Positions 19,796 through 28,277 of a stretch of DNA of 38,387 nt are shown here, piece after piece (position 1 is the stretch's first letter; every line of letters begins with the position of its first letter). Position numbers and translations under genes: made by a program. The DNA comes from Alphaproteobacteria bacterium UBA2964 (GTDB lineage: Bacteria > Pseudomonadota > Alphaproteobacteria > MPNO01 > UBA2964). The notes beneath the pieces were generated by a model. That model was not told where the DNA came from. It did not search any database and saw nothing but the letters and a program-made list of their open reading frames with translations. The DNA lies in NCBI GenBank assembly GCA_905182615.1, contig CAJJCG010000078.1, forward strand, positions 1-38,387, written 5' to 3'.

Positions 19796-20692
19796 GTGAC
19801 TGAAGCCACGATCCCTTTTCGCAAACGTATGGAATTTGAATATGGCGAAGTTCAGCAGGTATCGCCACTGGTCCGCCGACTCGTCGCGCGCAATCCAAGT
19901 AGCTTCACCTTCCATGGAACCAACACCTACATTATAGGTCACGGACGCGTCGCCGTTATTGACCCGGGCCCCTTACTGGAAGAACAAACATCCGCCTTGG
20001 TCAAAGCCCTTGAAGGGGAAACCGTCGAGAACATCCTCGTTACCCATACCCATCACGACCACTCGCCGGGTGTGACACCGCTTAAAGAGAAGATCGGCGG
20101 TGAGGTTCATGGTGCAATCCCAAGAGAAATACCGCCAGGCGTTAAAACAGCAGAATCCATTCAATATGACTTCGCGCCGGACCATGTTCTGGAAGACGGT
20201 ACGATCGTTAATGGTGATGACTGGTCGCTCGAGGCTGTCCACACACCAGGGCATATGTCCAACCACATGTGTTTCGCTTTGGCGGAAGAAGACATTCTGT
20301 TTACCGGTGATCACATTATGAGCTGGAATACGACGGTGGTATCACCACCGGACGGGAATATGGCGGAGTATTTTTCGAGCCTGGAGGTATGTCTTGCACG
20401 GAATGAAAAGACCTACTGGCCGGCGCATGGACCTTCAATTCCTGACCCCGAACCTTTTACGCGAGCCTACCGAAATCACCGGCGAATGCGCGAAGGCGAA
20501 ATCCGAAAATGTTTGGATAATGGCCATCACACTATTCCGGAAATAGTTGGCCGGTTGTATAAGCATTTACCAGAAAAGATGCATGGTGCAGCCTCACGGT
20601 CAGTTTTGGCACACTTGGAACATATGGTGCAAACCGGGCGCGCCACATCCGAGGGCACGCCAATGGAGACCGCCACTTACAGGACGGCATAA
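19796..20692 (+). CDS. metallo-beta-lactamase-fold hydrolase
   Basis: A 298-residue MBL-fold protein with the metal motif THTHHDH (His84, His86, Asp88, His89), a later HTPGHMSNH (third His) and FTGDHI (bridging Asp), so a two-metal site is likely intact. The C-terminal region of about 70 residues resembles the helical domain of LACTB2-like and glyoxalase II-like hydrolases. The substrate is unknown: thioester, lactone or RNA hydrolysis are all possible in this fold. The GTG start has a GGAG SD. The next gene begins three bases after its stop, so it shares a transcript with mrp and the molybdoenzyme. Confidence 0.9.
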   Translation: MTEATIPFRKRMEFEYGEVQQVSPLVRRLVARNPSSFTFHGTNTYIIGHGRVAVIDPGPLLEEQTSALVKALEGETVENILVTHTHHDHSPGVTPLKEKIGGEVHGAIPREIPPGVKTAESIQYDFAPDHVLEDGTIVNGDDWSLEAVHTPGHMSNHMCFALAEEDILFTGDHIMSWNTTVVSPPDGNMAEYFSSLEVCLARNEKTYWPAHGPSIPDPEPFTRAYRNHRRMREGEIRKCLDNGHHTIPEIVGRLYKHLPEKMHGAASRSVLAHLEHMVQTGRATSEGTPMETATYRTA

Positions 20693-20695
20693 ATC

Positions 20696-23032
20696 ATGAA
20701 CTACGTCGGCAAAGCGATTCCCCGTGAAGAAGATCTGCGGCTCCTGCAAGGACGTGGGCGCTATACGGATGATGTCAACGCATTGAACCAGGCACATGCC
20801 TATGTCTTCAGGTCACCCATCGTCCATGCTGACATCCGTTCCATCAACACGACAGCAGCGTTGAATGCACCTGGTGTTTTGGCCGTCCTCACAGGCGAAG
20901 ACCTAAAAGCACGAGGTCTCGGAACATTGCGCCCAGCGGCCCCCGGAAAACGCAGTGATGGTTCGCCAGGTTTCGTTTGCACACAGCCTTTGTTGGCCCA
21001 GGATCGCGTCCGCTACGCCGGTGAAGCAATCGCCTTCATCGTCGCGGAAACCGTCGCCCAGGCAAAAGACGCCGCCGAACTCATTGAGATTGACTTTGAT
21101 GCGTTACCCGTTGTCACATCTGTTGATGATGCACTGGCCCCTGACGCTTACGCTCTATGGGATGATAATCCGAGTAACGAAGCCTATACGTTTGAAAAAG
21201 GTGATGCCTCAGCTGTCAACTCAGCGTTGTCGAATGCTGCTCACATCATCAAGCACCGGGTTTGTGTCAATCGGGTTGCCGGCAATCCGATGGAAAATCG
21301 TGGCTGTATTGCCGAGTACGATACATACGAAGATCGTTATACGCTGCGGGCCACTGTCCAGTCTGTCCATGGCATCCGGCAGCAAATTGCTGGCCAGATT
21401 CTCGGCATTCCACAAACCCAGCTTCGCGTGATCTGCGATAATATGGGCGGTGGTTTTGGCACCAGAGGTGGATGTCACCCCGAATACAGCCTGTCTCTGT
21501 GGGCCTCGGAAATAATCGGCCGCCCAGTTAAATGGATCGGTGACCGCACAGAAGGCATCATGACTGATGAACAAGCGCGCGGCGGTCTGGTCGATTGCGA
21601 ATTAGCTCTTGATGCTGACTTTAAATTCCTTGGACTGCGCACGCACACCAAAGTGCCGATCGGTGCTTATTTCGGAAATGATCGTAACCTCCGTTCTGCG
21701 ACCGGCGGTCTCGGCGGTCTCGCTGGCGTCTACGGCATTCCTGCAATCCACGCAAAGGTAACTGGCGGCCTGACAAACATGATTGGCAACGCGCAATATC
21801 GCGGCGGCGCCAAGCCAGAGCCTGTATATGTCCTTGAAGTGATGGTCGATGTCGCCGCCCGCGAGTTGGGGATCGACCCCATCGAGTTACGTCGTCGTAA
21901 CACTGTTGGACCTGAACAGATGCCCTTCACAACCTGTTTTGGAGACATTTACGATTGTGGAGACTTTGTCCGGAATTTCGAAGATTGCCTGAAAGCGGGC
22001 AATTATGACGGCGTAGACCAACGCCGTGCTGACAGCGCAGCCAACGGCAAAATTTTGGGTGTTGGCTCCTCAAACTCCGTCACCGGTGTCGCCAGTACAA
22101 ACTTTGAACATGTCGAAATCAGGTTTGATCCATCGGGCAACATCACCCTGCTTTGTGGCGCCATGGATCACGGCCAAGGCCACGGCACGACCTTCAAACA
22201 GGTCCTAGGCGATAGCCTTGGAATCAATACTGACAAAGTCCAATATCGTTTTGGCGATACAGACAAAGTCGCGCATGGCATCGGTACTTTTAATGCACGC
22301 TGCGCGGTATTCGTCAGCGCGGCCGTTATCAATGCCTCTGAAAAGATTATTGCAAAAGGCAAACGGATCGCAGCTCACTTGCTGGAAGCTGCGGACGACG
22401 ACATCGAATATAGTGACGGAACCTTTACCGTAGCCGGAACCGACAAAACGATCTCGCTCGAGGAGGTCGCTAAGACCGCGTTCCAGAAACCCAAGCTCCC
22501 CGCCGACATTGAACCTGGCCTTTATGAGCATGGTGAGTTCGGTATGGGTCAGGGTCAGATGCCGACATACCCGAACGGCGTTCACCTGGCCGAGATTGAA
22601 ATCGATTCAGATACCGGCAAGGTCGAACTCGTCCGCTATACTGCGGTCGATGATGCAGGAACGATCCTCAATCCGATGCTGTTTGACGGTCAGGTTCATG
22701 GTGGCATCGTTCAGGGCGCAGGCCAGATTATGATGGAAGATGTTCATTATGACCCAGAGAGCGGCCAGCTCCTCACTGGTTCGTTCATGGATTATTGCAT
22801 GCCGAGAGCTGACGATTTTTGTGATTTTAATATTGCGGCAAACGAAATCCCCACCGCTAGAAACCCGCTCGGTGTCAAAGGTGTTGGAGAGGCAGGTACC
22901 GTCGGTGCAATGCCAGCTGTTATGAATGCAATCAACAATGCGCTGCACCGTGTGGGTGCAGCGCCTGTTGAAATGCCAGCGACACAGGAAAAGGTCTGGC
23001 ATGCTTTACAGGCTGCTAAGTCAGCGGCCTAG
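20696..23032 (+). CDS. molybdenum hydroxylase large subunit (xanthine dehydrogenase / CoxL family), orphan
   Basis: A 778-residue molybdopterin-binding subunit of the xanthine dehydrogenase/aerobic CO dehydrogenase superfamily. The N-terminal domain has QGRGRYTDD (18-26). The cofactor-binding part shows GGGFG (251-255), QGHGTTFKQ, and the catalytic-Glu motif GVGEAG (Glu732). The loop that reads AYxCSFR in form I CoxL or YRGAGRPE in many relatives reads YRGGAKPE here (368-375), so it is not a form I CO dehydrogenase. No FAD (medium) or 2Fe-2S (small) subunit gene lies nearby, so partners must be elsewhere. Substrate unknown. Its stop overlaps the convergent L,D-transpeptidase stop. Confidence 0.92.
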   Translation: MNYVGKAIPREEDLRLLQGRGRYTDDVNALNQAHAYVFRSPIVHADIRSINTTAALNAPGVLAVLTGEDLKARGLGTLRPAAPGKRSDGSPGFVCTQPLLAQDRVRYAGEAIAFIVAETVAQAKDAAELIEIDFDALPVVTSVDDALAPDAYALWDDNPSNEAYTFEKGDASAVNSALSNAAHIIKHRVCVNRVAGNPMENRGCIAEYDTYEDRYTLRATVQSVHGIRQQIAGQILGIPQTQLRVICDNMGGGFGTRGGCHPEYSLSLWASEIIGRPVKWIGDRTEGIMTDEQARGGLVDCELALDADFKFLGLRTHTKVPIGAYFGNDRNLRSATGGLGGLAGVYGIPAIHAKVTGGLTNMIGNAQYRGGAKPEPVYVLEVMVDVAARELGIDPIELRRRNTVGPEQMPFTTCFGDIYDCGDFVRNFEDCLKAGNYDGVDQRRADSAANGKILGVGSSNSVTGVASTNFEHVEIRFDPSGNITLLCGAMDHGQGHGTTFKQVLGDSLGINTDKVQYRFGDTDKVAHGIGTFNARCAVFVSAAVINASEKIIAKGKRIAAHLLEAADDDIEYSDGTFTVAGTDKTISLEEVAKTAFQKPKLPADIEPGLYEHGEFGMGQGQMPTYPNGVHLAEIEIDSDTGKVELVRYTAVDDAGTILNPMLFDGQVHGGIVQGAGQIMMEDVHYDPESGQLLTGSFMDYCMPRADDFCDFNIAANEIPTARNPLGVKGVGEAGTVGAMPAVMNAINNALHRVGAAPVEMPATQEKVWHALQAAKSAA

Positions 23033-23556
23033 GGATGAATTTCGATCGGCGTCCCGGCATCGACCATCTTCCAGATTTGGTCCATCTGCACGTTATTGAC
23101 GGCGATGCAGCCCTGGGTCCAATCGATGGAAGGATGCCCGACGCGATCGGCTGACATTCTGTTTGGCAAACCATGGATCATGATTTTTCCGCCGGGGTCT
23201 TTGCCCAGCGCCCGCGCTTTCGCCTTATCTCTGGCATTTGGGTAGTTCACCCGGATCGCGCGATAGAAATGGCTGTCCTTTAGTTTAAAATCGAGGAGAT
23301 AGTCTCCCTCTGGAGTCTTGGCGTCGCCCTGATATTGCTTGTGACCTTTAGGGTAACGACCAAGAGCAATGGGGAACACCTTTAGAACGAAATCGCCCTT
23401 CATCAGAACCAGTCGACGTTCCGATTTCAGAACCACAACACGATCCGCTTTGGGTGAGGACAGACGTACCGTCTGGCCGGCAATGGCCACAGCACTCCAA
23501 CTGGTGTTTAACAGCAGAGCGCTTCCTAAAACGATCCTGAGTAAAATGGACCGCAT
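23029..23556 (-). CDS. L,D-transpeptidase (YkuD domain), secreted
   Basis: A 175-residue protein with a signal peptide (about 1-27, cleavage near VAIAG) and one YkuD domain. The active site reads IHGLPN (His128) and TQGCIAVNN (nucleophile Cys150), the expected arrangement for L,D-transpeptidases that make 3-3 cross-links or attach proteins to peptidoglycan. It has no separate peptidoglycan-binding domain. The ATG is preceded by GGAGG at good spacing. The stop is in the CTAG shared with the convergent molybdoenzyme gene. Confidence 0.93.
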   Translation of the reverse strand: MRSILLRIVLGSALLLNTSWSAVAIAGQTVRLSSPKADRVVVLKSERRLVLMKGDFVLKVFPIALGRYPKGHKQYQGDAKTPEGDYLLDFKLKDSHFYRAIRVNYPNARDKAKARALGKDPGGKIMIHGLPNRMSADRVGHPSIDWTQGCIAVNNVQMDQIWKMVDAGTPIEIHP

Positions 23557-23657
23557 TGCCCAATCCTCCGATTTCCGTGAGAGTCTGTTAAGTAAACCCT
23601 ATGGTTATCTGAATTTGTTAACAGATTATAATTTTGAGGGCCAGTAACGGCGATGTG

Positions 23658-24167
23658 TTAAGCCGTCAGGCGATCATAGGTCACGAAGCTATAGTCACAG
23701 GTTTCTTGCGGGCCCGCTGTGCAATACTCGCGTGATATCTCGGCCCAGACTGCGCTATCTATCTCGGGGAAAAGAACATCACCTTCAATCACGCTATGGA
23801 CCTCGGTGACATATAAGCGATCCGCCTCAGACAGTGTCGCCGCATAGATATTGGCACCACCGATCACCATAATCTCATCGACATCACTTTCATTCGCGGC
23901 ATTTTCTCCAGCCGCAACGGCACTCGCTAAATCGTGGACGACTTTGATACCCTCAGCGGAAAATTCAGAATCGCGAGTCATAACGATGTTTGCGCGCCCC
24001 GGCAGAGGACGCCCGATAGACTCATAAGTCTTGCGTCCCATGACGATAGGTTTGCCCATCGTCACCGATTTAAACCGTTTCAGATCACCCGAAAGCCTCC
24101 AGGGCAAATCGTTGTCCCGGCCAATCACACGATTTTCAGCAACAGCAACAATGAGAGAAATCCGCAT
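23658..24167 (-). CDS. folA: Dihydrofolate reductase
   Basis: NADPH-dependent enzyme that restores tetrahydrofolate after thymidylate synthesis. The 169 residues show the N-terminal VAVAENRVIGRDNDLPW, MGRKTYESIGRPLPGR (cofactor and substrate contacts) and the GGANIY loop. The frame can begin at a GTG at 24170 directly before the ATG at 24167; the ATG gives the more typical N-terminus. The start is seven bases after the thyA stop, so the pair is co-transcribed. Confidence 0.97.
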   Translation of the reverse strand: MRISLIVAVAENRVIGRDNDLPWRLSGDLKRFKSVTMGKPIVMGRKTYESIGRPLPGRANIVMTRDSEFSAEGIKVVHDLASAVAAGENAANESDVDEIMVIGGANIYAATLSEADRLYVTEVHSVIEGDVLFPEIDSAVWAEISREYCTAGPQETCDYSFVTYDRLTA

Positions 24168-24173
24168 CACTGA

Positions 24174-24968
24174 TCAAACTGCTATGGGGGCAGAAATATG
24201 AGGAAGTGGATCGTACCCATCGAGGACAAAATCTTCGTATGAGAATTTAAAAATATCAGTTACGTCCGAATTGAGAAGCATTTTTGGCAATGGTTTAGAT
24301 TTCCGCCCCAGCTGCTCCGTGGCCTGATCCAAATGATTATTATAAAGATGGGCGTCGCCAAAGGTGTGTATGAATTCTCCGGGTTTTAAACCCGTAGCTT
24401 GCGCAATCATCAGCGTGAGGAGCGCGTAAGACGCAATATTGAACGGGACACCGAGGAAAATATCAGCGCTACGCTGATAGAGCTGACAAGATAGCTTTCC
24501 ATCCGCCACGTAGAATTGAAACAGACAGTGACAGGGTGGCAGGGCCATCTTTTCGATTTCAGGCACATTCCACGCACTAACAATCAATCGGCGAGAATTG
24601 GGATTAGTCTTTATATCACGGACAAGCTGACTTATCTGGTCCACAGCACCGTCATCAGAAGTCGGCCATGACCGCCATTGCGCGCCATAGACAGGCCCAA
24701 GATCACCATTCTCGTCGGCCCATTCATTCCAAATTGAGACCTTGTTATCATTCAAATATTTGACGTTCGTATCGCCCGCCAAAAACCACAAAAGCTCGTG
24801 GATAATTGAACGAAGGTGCAACTTCTTGGTGGTCACCAAAGGAAATCCAGCGGCCAGATCAAACCTCATTTGGTGACCGAATACACTAATTGTGCCAGTA
24901 CCTGTACGGTCACCTTTTTGGGCGCCTTCCTCGACGACGAGGCGCATTAAATCGAGATATTGTTGCAT
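24174..24968 (-). CDS. thyA: Thymidylate synthase
   Basis: Methylates dUMP to dTMP with methylene-tetrahydrofolate, yielding dihydrofolate that the FolA encoded next to it recycles. The 264 residues carry the nucleophile Cys146 in [10 protein letters not shown] and the dUMP-phosphate region with [14 protein letters not shown]. The length and active-site position are the same as in enterobacterial ThyA. The start codon ATG at 24968 has only a weak SD. It is the first gene of thyA-folA, transcribed away from ssrA. Confidence 0.98.
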   Translation of the reverse strand: MQQYLDLMRLVVEEGAQKGDRTGTGTISVFGHQMRFDLAAGFPLVTTKKLHLRSIIHELLWFLAGDTNVKYLNDNKVSIWNEWADENGDLGPVYGAQWRSWPTSDDGAVDQISQLVRDIKTNPNSRRLIVSAWNVPEIEKMALPPCHCLFQFYVADGKLSCQLYQRSADIFLGVPFNIASYALLTLMIAQATGLKPGEFIHTFGDAHLYNNHLDQATEQLGRKSKPLPKMLLNSDVTDIFKFSYEDFVLDGYDPLPHISAPIAV

Positions 24969-25121
24969 ACTGGCTTTCTGAACAAATTAGCGCCGACGAT
25001 CTTTACTTTAATTTAGGGCAGAATCACCCTATATTGAAAGTGCTGGGCAACCAGCTATAGCGATAAACGGCTTGTGAAATAAGCGATGCGGACCCGGGGG
25101 CGGTACCCGGCGCCTCCACCA

Positions 25122-25155
25122 ATTTCTTTCTTCCGGATTTTTTCCGGATGTCTTT
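25122..25155 (+). other. intervening segment removed from permuted pre-tmRNA
   Basis: The 34 bases between the CCA end of the acceptor piece and the GGGGGCG start of the coding piece are T-rich and contain TCCGGA-TTTTT-TCCGGA, a 6-bp hairpin. In permuted tmRNAs this segment is cut out during maturation, and the hairpin may help processing (inference). Confidence 0.75.
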
Positions 25156-25238
25156 GGGGGCGAAATAGGATCGACGCGCGTGTAAAGACTTGTTTTTCGC
25201 TCGGCATTGTACCGCCGTTATCGGGCTAATTTATAAAT

Positions 25239-25283
25239 GCAAACGATAATGTTGCATCTCAAGATTACGCACTAGCTGCGTAA
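25239..25283 (+). other. tmRNA proteolysis-tag reading frame
   Basis: Fourteen codons plus TAA encode ANDNVASQDYALAA. The ending ALAA is the ClpX recognition type. The N-terminal AND is the part expected to contact the SspB adaptor, whose gene is the next one downstream. Confidence 0.95.
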
Positions 25284-25359
25284 TTGGATAGGGTTTCGGG
25301 GGGTTCCTAGTAACAGAATACCCCCCACTTATACTCAGTACACTGGCATCAGCCTGTGC

Positions 25360-25379
25360 ACCCTTGCGGTGCCAAGGGT
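25360..25379 (+). other. stem-loop between ssrA and sspB
   Basis: ACCCTTG (25360-25366) and CAAGGGT (25373-25379) form a perfect 7-bp stem with a 6-base loop, 24 bases before the sspB ATG. No T-run follows, so it is not a typical terminator. It may mark the 3' boundary of the ssrA transcript or shape the sspB leader. Confidence 0.4.
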
Positions 25380-25403
25380 AAATCCCGTAAAACTGCACAC
25401 ATC

Positions 25404-25907
25404 ATGACTGACGAATTTATCGACTACGGGAAATTGGTAGACCGCGCGATGCGAAGTGTTTTGCGCGATGCGCTAGAGATCGCCCGTGATCAAGGCCTGC
25501 CAGGCGACCATAATTTCTACATCACTTTCGAGACACAAAAGACCGGGGTCGATATATCGCCCGTTCTCGGCGCGCAATATCCCGAAGAAATGACAATCGT
25601 GCTAGAGCATCAGTTTTGGGATCTTGACGTCACAGAAGATTCATTCGCTGTATCGCTGAGCTTTGGTGGAAAACGCGAACGGCTATTTGTACCTTACGAC
25701 GCCGTCACTGCCTTCGTTGATCCTTCTGTAAAGTTTGGTCTGCAATTTGGCCAGGAAGAAGGCGCCAGTATCGCTCAGCTGGAGAGTGAAGATGACGATA
25801 CGAATGCAAACGAAGCAACCGCCGATAGGACCCCCGAAAACCCGGCAGCGGATTTAGCAACGGGTGATGGTACTGTCGTTGCTCTCGATAGTTTTCGGAA
25901 AAAGTAA
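25404..25907 (+). CDS. sspB: SspB-type ClpXP adaptor protein
   Basis: Adaptor that tethers ssrA-tagged proteins to ClpXP. The 167-residue product has the SspB-alpha N-terminal domain, with [16 protein letters not shown] and HQFWDLDV segments. A disordered acidic linker (about 125-155, many Asp, Glu, Ala and Pro) follows. The C-terminus [10 protein letters not shown] matches the ClpX-binding XB tail expected of alphaproteobacterial SspB. The ATG at 25404 is chosen because the homologous region starts there. The frame is open to 25356 and no clear SD precedes the ATG. Placement next to ssrA fits the function. Confidence 0.93.
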   Translation: MTDEFIDYGKLVDRAMRSVLRDALEIARDQGLPGDHNFYITFETQKTGVDISPVLGAQYPEEMTIVLEHQFWDLDVTEDSFAVSLSFGGKRERLFVPYDAVTAFVDPSVKFGLQFGQEEGASIAQLESEDDDTNANEATADRTPENPAADLATGDGTVVALDSFRKK

Positions 25908-25909
25908 CT

Positions 25910-25941
25910 CTGAGCCGAGCAAGCGACGTTTGGAAGCTCAG
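25910..25941 (+). terminator. weak terminator candidate after sspB
   Basis: CTGAGC (25910-25915) pairs with GCTCAG (25936-25941) across a 20-base loop just past the sspB stop. A run of five Ts appears only about ten bases later. It could instead lie in a transcript that continues into the fumarase gene. Confidence 0.25.
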
Positions 25942-25972
25942 GCCACCCACAATTTTTAAACGGATCGCTGTT

Positions 25973-27598
25973 ATGTCGGAATTTACGTACCACGAAATGT
26001 TTCCTGTAACCCAAGAGGAACCGGAATACCGCCTTTTGACGTCAGACCATGTCGGCACTAGCAAACTCAATGGCACCGAAGTTCTGACCGTAGAAACAGA
26101 GGCGCTCACCAAACTGGCCGCAGCGGCTTATTACGATACTGCGCATTTTTTACGCACCGGCCATCTCAAACAACTTGTTGCCATTCTCGACGACAAAGAC
26201 GCCTCACCAAATGATCATTTCGTTGCCTGGGACCTACTGAAGAATTCAAACATCGCCGCCGGTGGTGTTTTACCGATGTGCCAGGATACTGGCACCGCGA
26301 TCATCATGGGCAAGAAAGGACAAAACGTCTGGACCGGTGGCGGCGACGAAGCCGCGCTCGCAGCAGGTGTCGCGAAAACATTTACCGAGAGCAATTTGCG
26401 CTATTCGCAGCTCGCGCCGCTTTCGATGTATGAAGAAAAAAACACCGGCGACAATCTGCCAGCACAGATAGAGCTCTACGCAACAGAGGGCGATGCTTAT
26501 AAATTTCTGTTTATCGCCAAAGGGGGCGGTTCAGCGAATAAGTCGTTTTTGTTTCAACAAACCCCCTCGATGCTGAATCCCGACAGGCTCATACCGTTTC
26601 TGGAAGACCAGATTAGACTGCTCGGCACAGCAGCCTGCCCGCCCTACCATTTGGCAATCGTTATCGGCGGCACCTCTGCTGAGTTAAACCTTAAAACCAC
26701 AAAACTTGCGAGCACCCGGTATCTCGATGGACTGCCGACGCAGGGCAATGAACACGGTCAGGCTTTCCGTGACCTTGAAATGGAAGCGCATATTTTAAAC
26801 CTCACCCGCGAGATGGGAATTGGAGCGCAGTTTGGCGGAAAGTATTTTTGCCATGATGTGCGTGTCGTCCGTCTCCCCCGCCATGGCGCGTCATTACCTA
26901 TTGGAATTGGAGTTTCCTGCTCCGCCGACAGACAAGCTCTCGGCAAAATTACCAAGGACGGTGTTTTTCTTGAACAGCTAGAGACCAATCCGGCGCAATA
27001 CATGCCAGATGTCGAAGAGGGCTCCCTGGGCGGCGAAGTAGTTCCGATAAATCTCAACCAACCAATGGACGAGATACGCAAAACGCTCTCCGGTTACCCG
27101 ATAAAAACCCGACTGGCGCTCACCGGTTCCCTGATTGTCGCCCGCGACCTCGCCCATCTGAAAATTTCAGAACGTTTGAAAGCTGGAGAACCAATGCCGG
27201 ACTATATGCGCAATCATCCGGTATATTATGCGGGTCCCGCAAAGACACCGACCGGCATGGCATCCGGTTCATTTGGCCCTACAACGGCGGGACGGATGGA
27301 TTCTTATGTTGCTGACTTCCAGGCACAGGGCGGCAGCTTTGTCATGCTCGCCAAAGGCAATCGGTCACGACAGGTTACCGATGCCTGCAAAGAGCATGGT
27401 GGTTTTTACCTCGGATCAATCGGGGGGCCGGCAGCGCGTTTGGCACAGGACTGCATCAAAAAAGTCGAATGTGTTGAGTATGAAGAACTCGGCATGGAAG
27501 CGGTTTGGCGCATTGATGTCGTAGATTTTCCTGCCTTCATTGTTGTTGATGACAAAGGAAATGACTTCTTCTCCGAAGTGACCAAGCCAAGAGCATAG
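25973..27598 (+). CDS. Fumarate hydratase class I (Fe-S)
   Basis: TCA-cycle enzyme interconverting fumarate and malate with a [4Fe-4S] cluster. The 541 residues contain both alpha and beta parts in one chain, like FumA/FumB. Cluster-ligand candidates are Cys103 in PMCQDTGTA, Cys222 in TAACPPYH and Cys316 in GVSCSADR. The C-terminal half shows [14 protein letters not shown] and [12 protein letters not shown] at 25973 with a weak SD. It stands alone between sspB and a PadR-like gene. Oxygen sensitivity is typical of the class (family knowledge). Confidence 0.96.
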   Translation: MSEFTYHEMFPVTQEEPEYRLLTSDHVGTSKLNGTEVLTVETEALTKLAAAAYYDTAHFLRTGHLKQLVAILDDKDASPNDHFVAWDLLKNSNIAAGGVLPMCQDTGTAIIMGKKGQNVWTGGGDEAALAAGVAKTFTESNLRYSQLAPLSMYEEKNTGDNLPAQIELYATEGDAYKFLFIAKGGGSANKSFLFQQTPSMLNPDRLIPFLEDQIRLLGTAACPPYHLAIVIGGTSAELNLKTTKLASTRYLDGLPTQGNEHGQAFRDLEMEAHILNLTREMGIGAQFGGKYFCHDVRVVRLPRHGASLPIGIGVSCSADRQALGKITKDGVFLEQLETNPAQYMPDVEEGSLGGEVVPINLNQPMDEIRKTLSGYPIKTRLALTGSLIVARDLAHLKISERLKAGEPMPDYMRNHPVYYAGPAKTPTGMASGSFGPTTAGRMDSYVADFQAQGGSFVMLAKGNRSRQVTDACKEHGGFYLGSIGGPAARLAQDCIKKVECVEYEELGMEAVWRIDVVDFPAFIVVDDKGNDFFSEVTKPRA

Positions 27599-27676
27599 AC
27601 AAGGCAAATGGCAATCCGGCCTAAACCGGTCAATTTGGTTACCTTGAAATTTCACCGCATATTAGCCCATTGGGTG

Positions 27677-27682
27677 TATAAT
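27677..27682 (+). promoter_or_regulatory. possible -10 element for the PadR-like gene
   Basis: A perfect TATAAT lies 34 bases before the GTG start of the PadR-like gene. No good -35 box at 16-18 bases was found; TTCACC at 27651-27656 is 20 bases upstream. The call is therefore tentative. Confidence 0.3.
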
Positions 27683-27716
27683 ATATGTCTGAAGCTACGA
27701 AATTTGGATAAGTGGC

Positions 27717-28268
27717 GTGTATAAGGACAATTCTCTTCTTCCGCGCGAAGCGGTGCGTCTCGCTGCTTTAGGCATCCTTGCCGGCGGACAGATGACCTAT
27801 GCTGCGCTCGCTGCGGCTGTCCGCAATTTCACGAGCCGCATCGCCGGGCCTTCTCTCGATCTAATGGGAACGTCGATCGAATTGTTGCGCTTCGAAGGTC
27901 TTATAGAGACGGAAGAAACCGAAACAGAAGATACCCCGGAAGCTGTTCTGACGCTGACCGATGACGGGCACTCAGAGCTCATCGCCCTCTTGCGCGCTGC
28001 AGTGCGACCACCAGTCAACGATGTCGCGAAGCTTATTCTGGCACTAAAATTTCGTTTCCTCCATATGCTCGATATCTCTGATCAGTACGATCAAATAGAG
28101 ATGATGATCGAGGCCTGCGAAGGAGAACTCGCGAGGCTCGTCGATTTACGAGGTCATCATAGCGAAGCTCCAGGTTTACTGGTTGAGTGGTTGGATCACG
28201 ATATTGGACAGGTAGAAGACCGGCTTGAATGGCTACGCAGTCTGCAAACCAGCCTAGTGTCGGAATAA
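27717..28268 (+). CDS. PadR-like transcriptional regulator (tentative)
   Basis: A 183-residue protein. The N-terminal half (about 10-95) has the alternating helix and wing pattern of a winged-helix domain, beginning REAVRLAALGILAGG and ending with a wing near VLTLTDDGHSELIALL. The C-terminal half (about 105-180) is helical with acidic coiled-coil character (YDQIEMMIEACEGELARL, WLDHDIGQVEDRLEWL), like the dimerisation domain of PadR proteins. This is fold-level recognition only, and the ligand and target genes are unknown. The start is GTG. It converges on the SDR gene, nine bases between stops. Confidence 0.65.
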   Translation: MYKDNSLLPREAVRLAALGILAGGQMTYAALAAAVRNFTSRIAGPSLDLMGTSIELLRFEGLIETEETETEDTPEAVLTLTDDGHSELIALLRAAVRPPVNDVAKLILALKFRFLHMLDISDQYDQIEMMIEACEGELARLVDLRGHHSEAPGLLVEWLDHDIGQVEDRLEWLRSLQTSLVSE

Positions 28269-28277
28269 CGCGCCCCA

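Larger units (their letters stand above)
25040..25327 (+). ncRNA. ssrA: tmRNA, circularly permuted two-piece form
   Basis: The acceptor piece comes first. It has a GCTGG-GCAA-CCAGC hairpin (25042-25055), a T-stem CCGGG/CCCGG, acceptor strand CGCCTCC and an encoded ACCA ending at 25121. After a 34-base spacer the coding piece begins at 25156 with GGGGGCG, which pairs with CGCCTCC including one G-U. The tag frame GCA...TAA (25239-25283) encodes ANDNVASQDYALAA. A G6T/AC6 hairpin (25298-25326) closes the coding piece. This order is the known alphaproteobacterial permuted arrangement. The outer ends are estimates. A TATATT at 25030-25035 may be the -10 element. sspB follows. Confidence 0.93.

Noticed and set aside
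23607..23626. ATCTG/CAGAT dyad upstream of the L,D-transpeptidase gene as an operator
   Set aside because: Only 5 bp per arm in an AT-rich region; no recognised regulator site.
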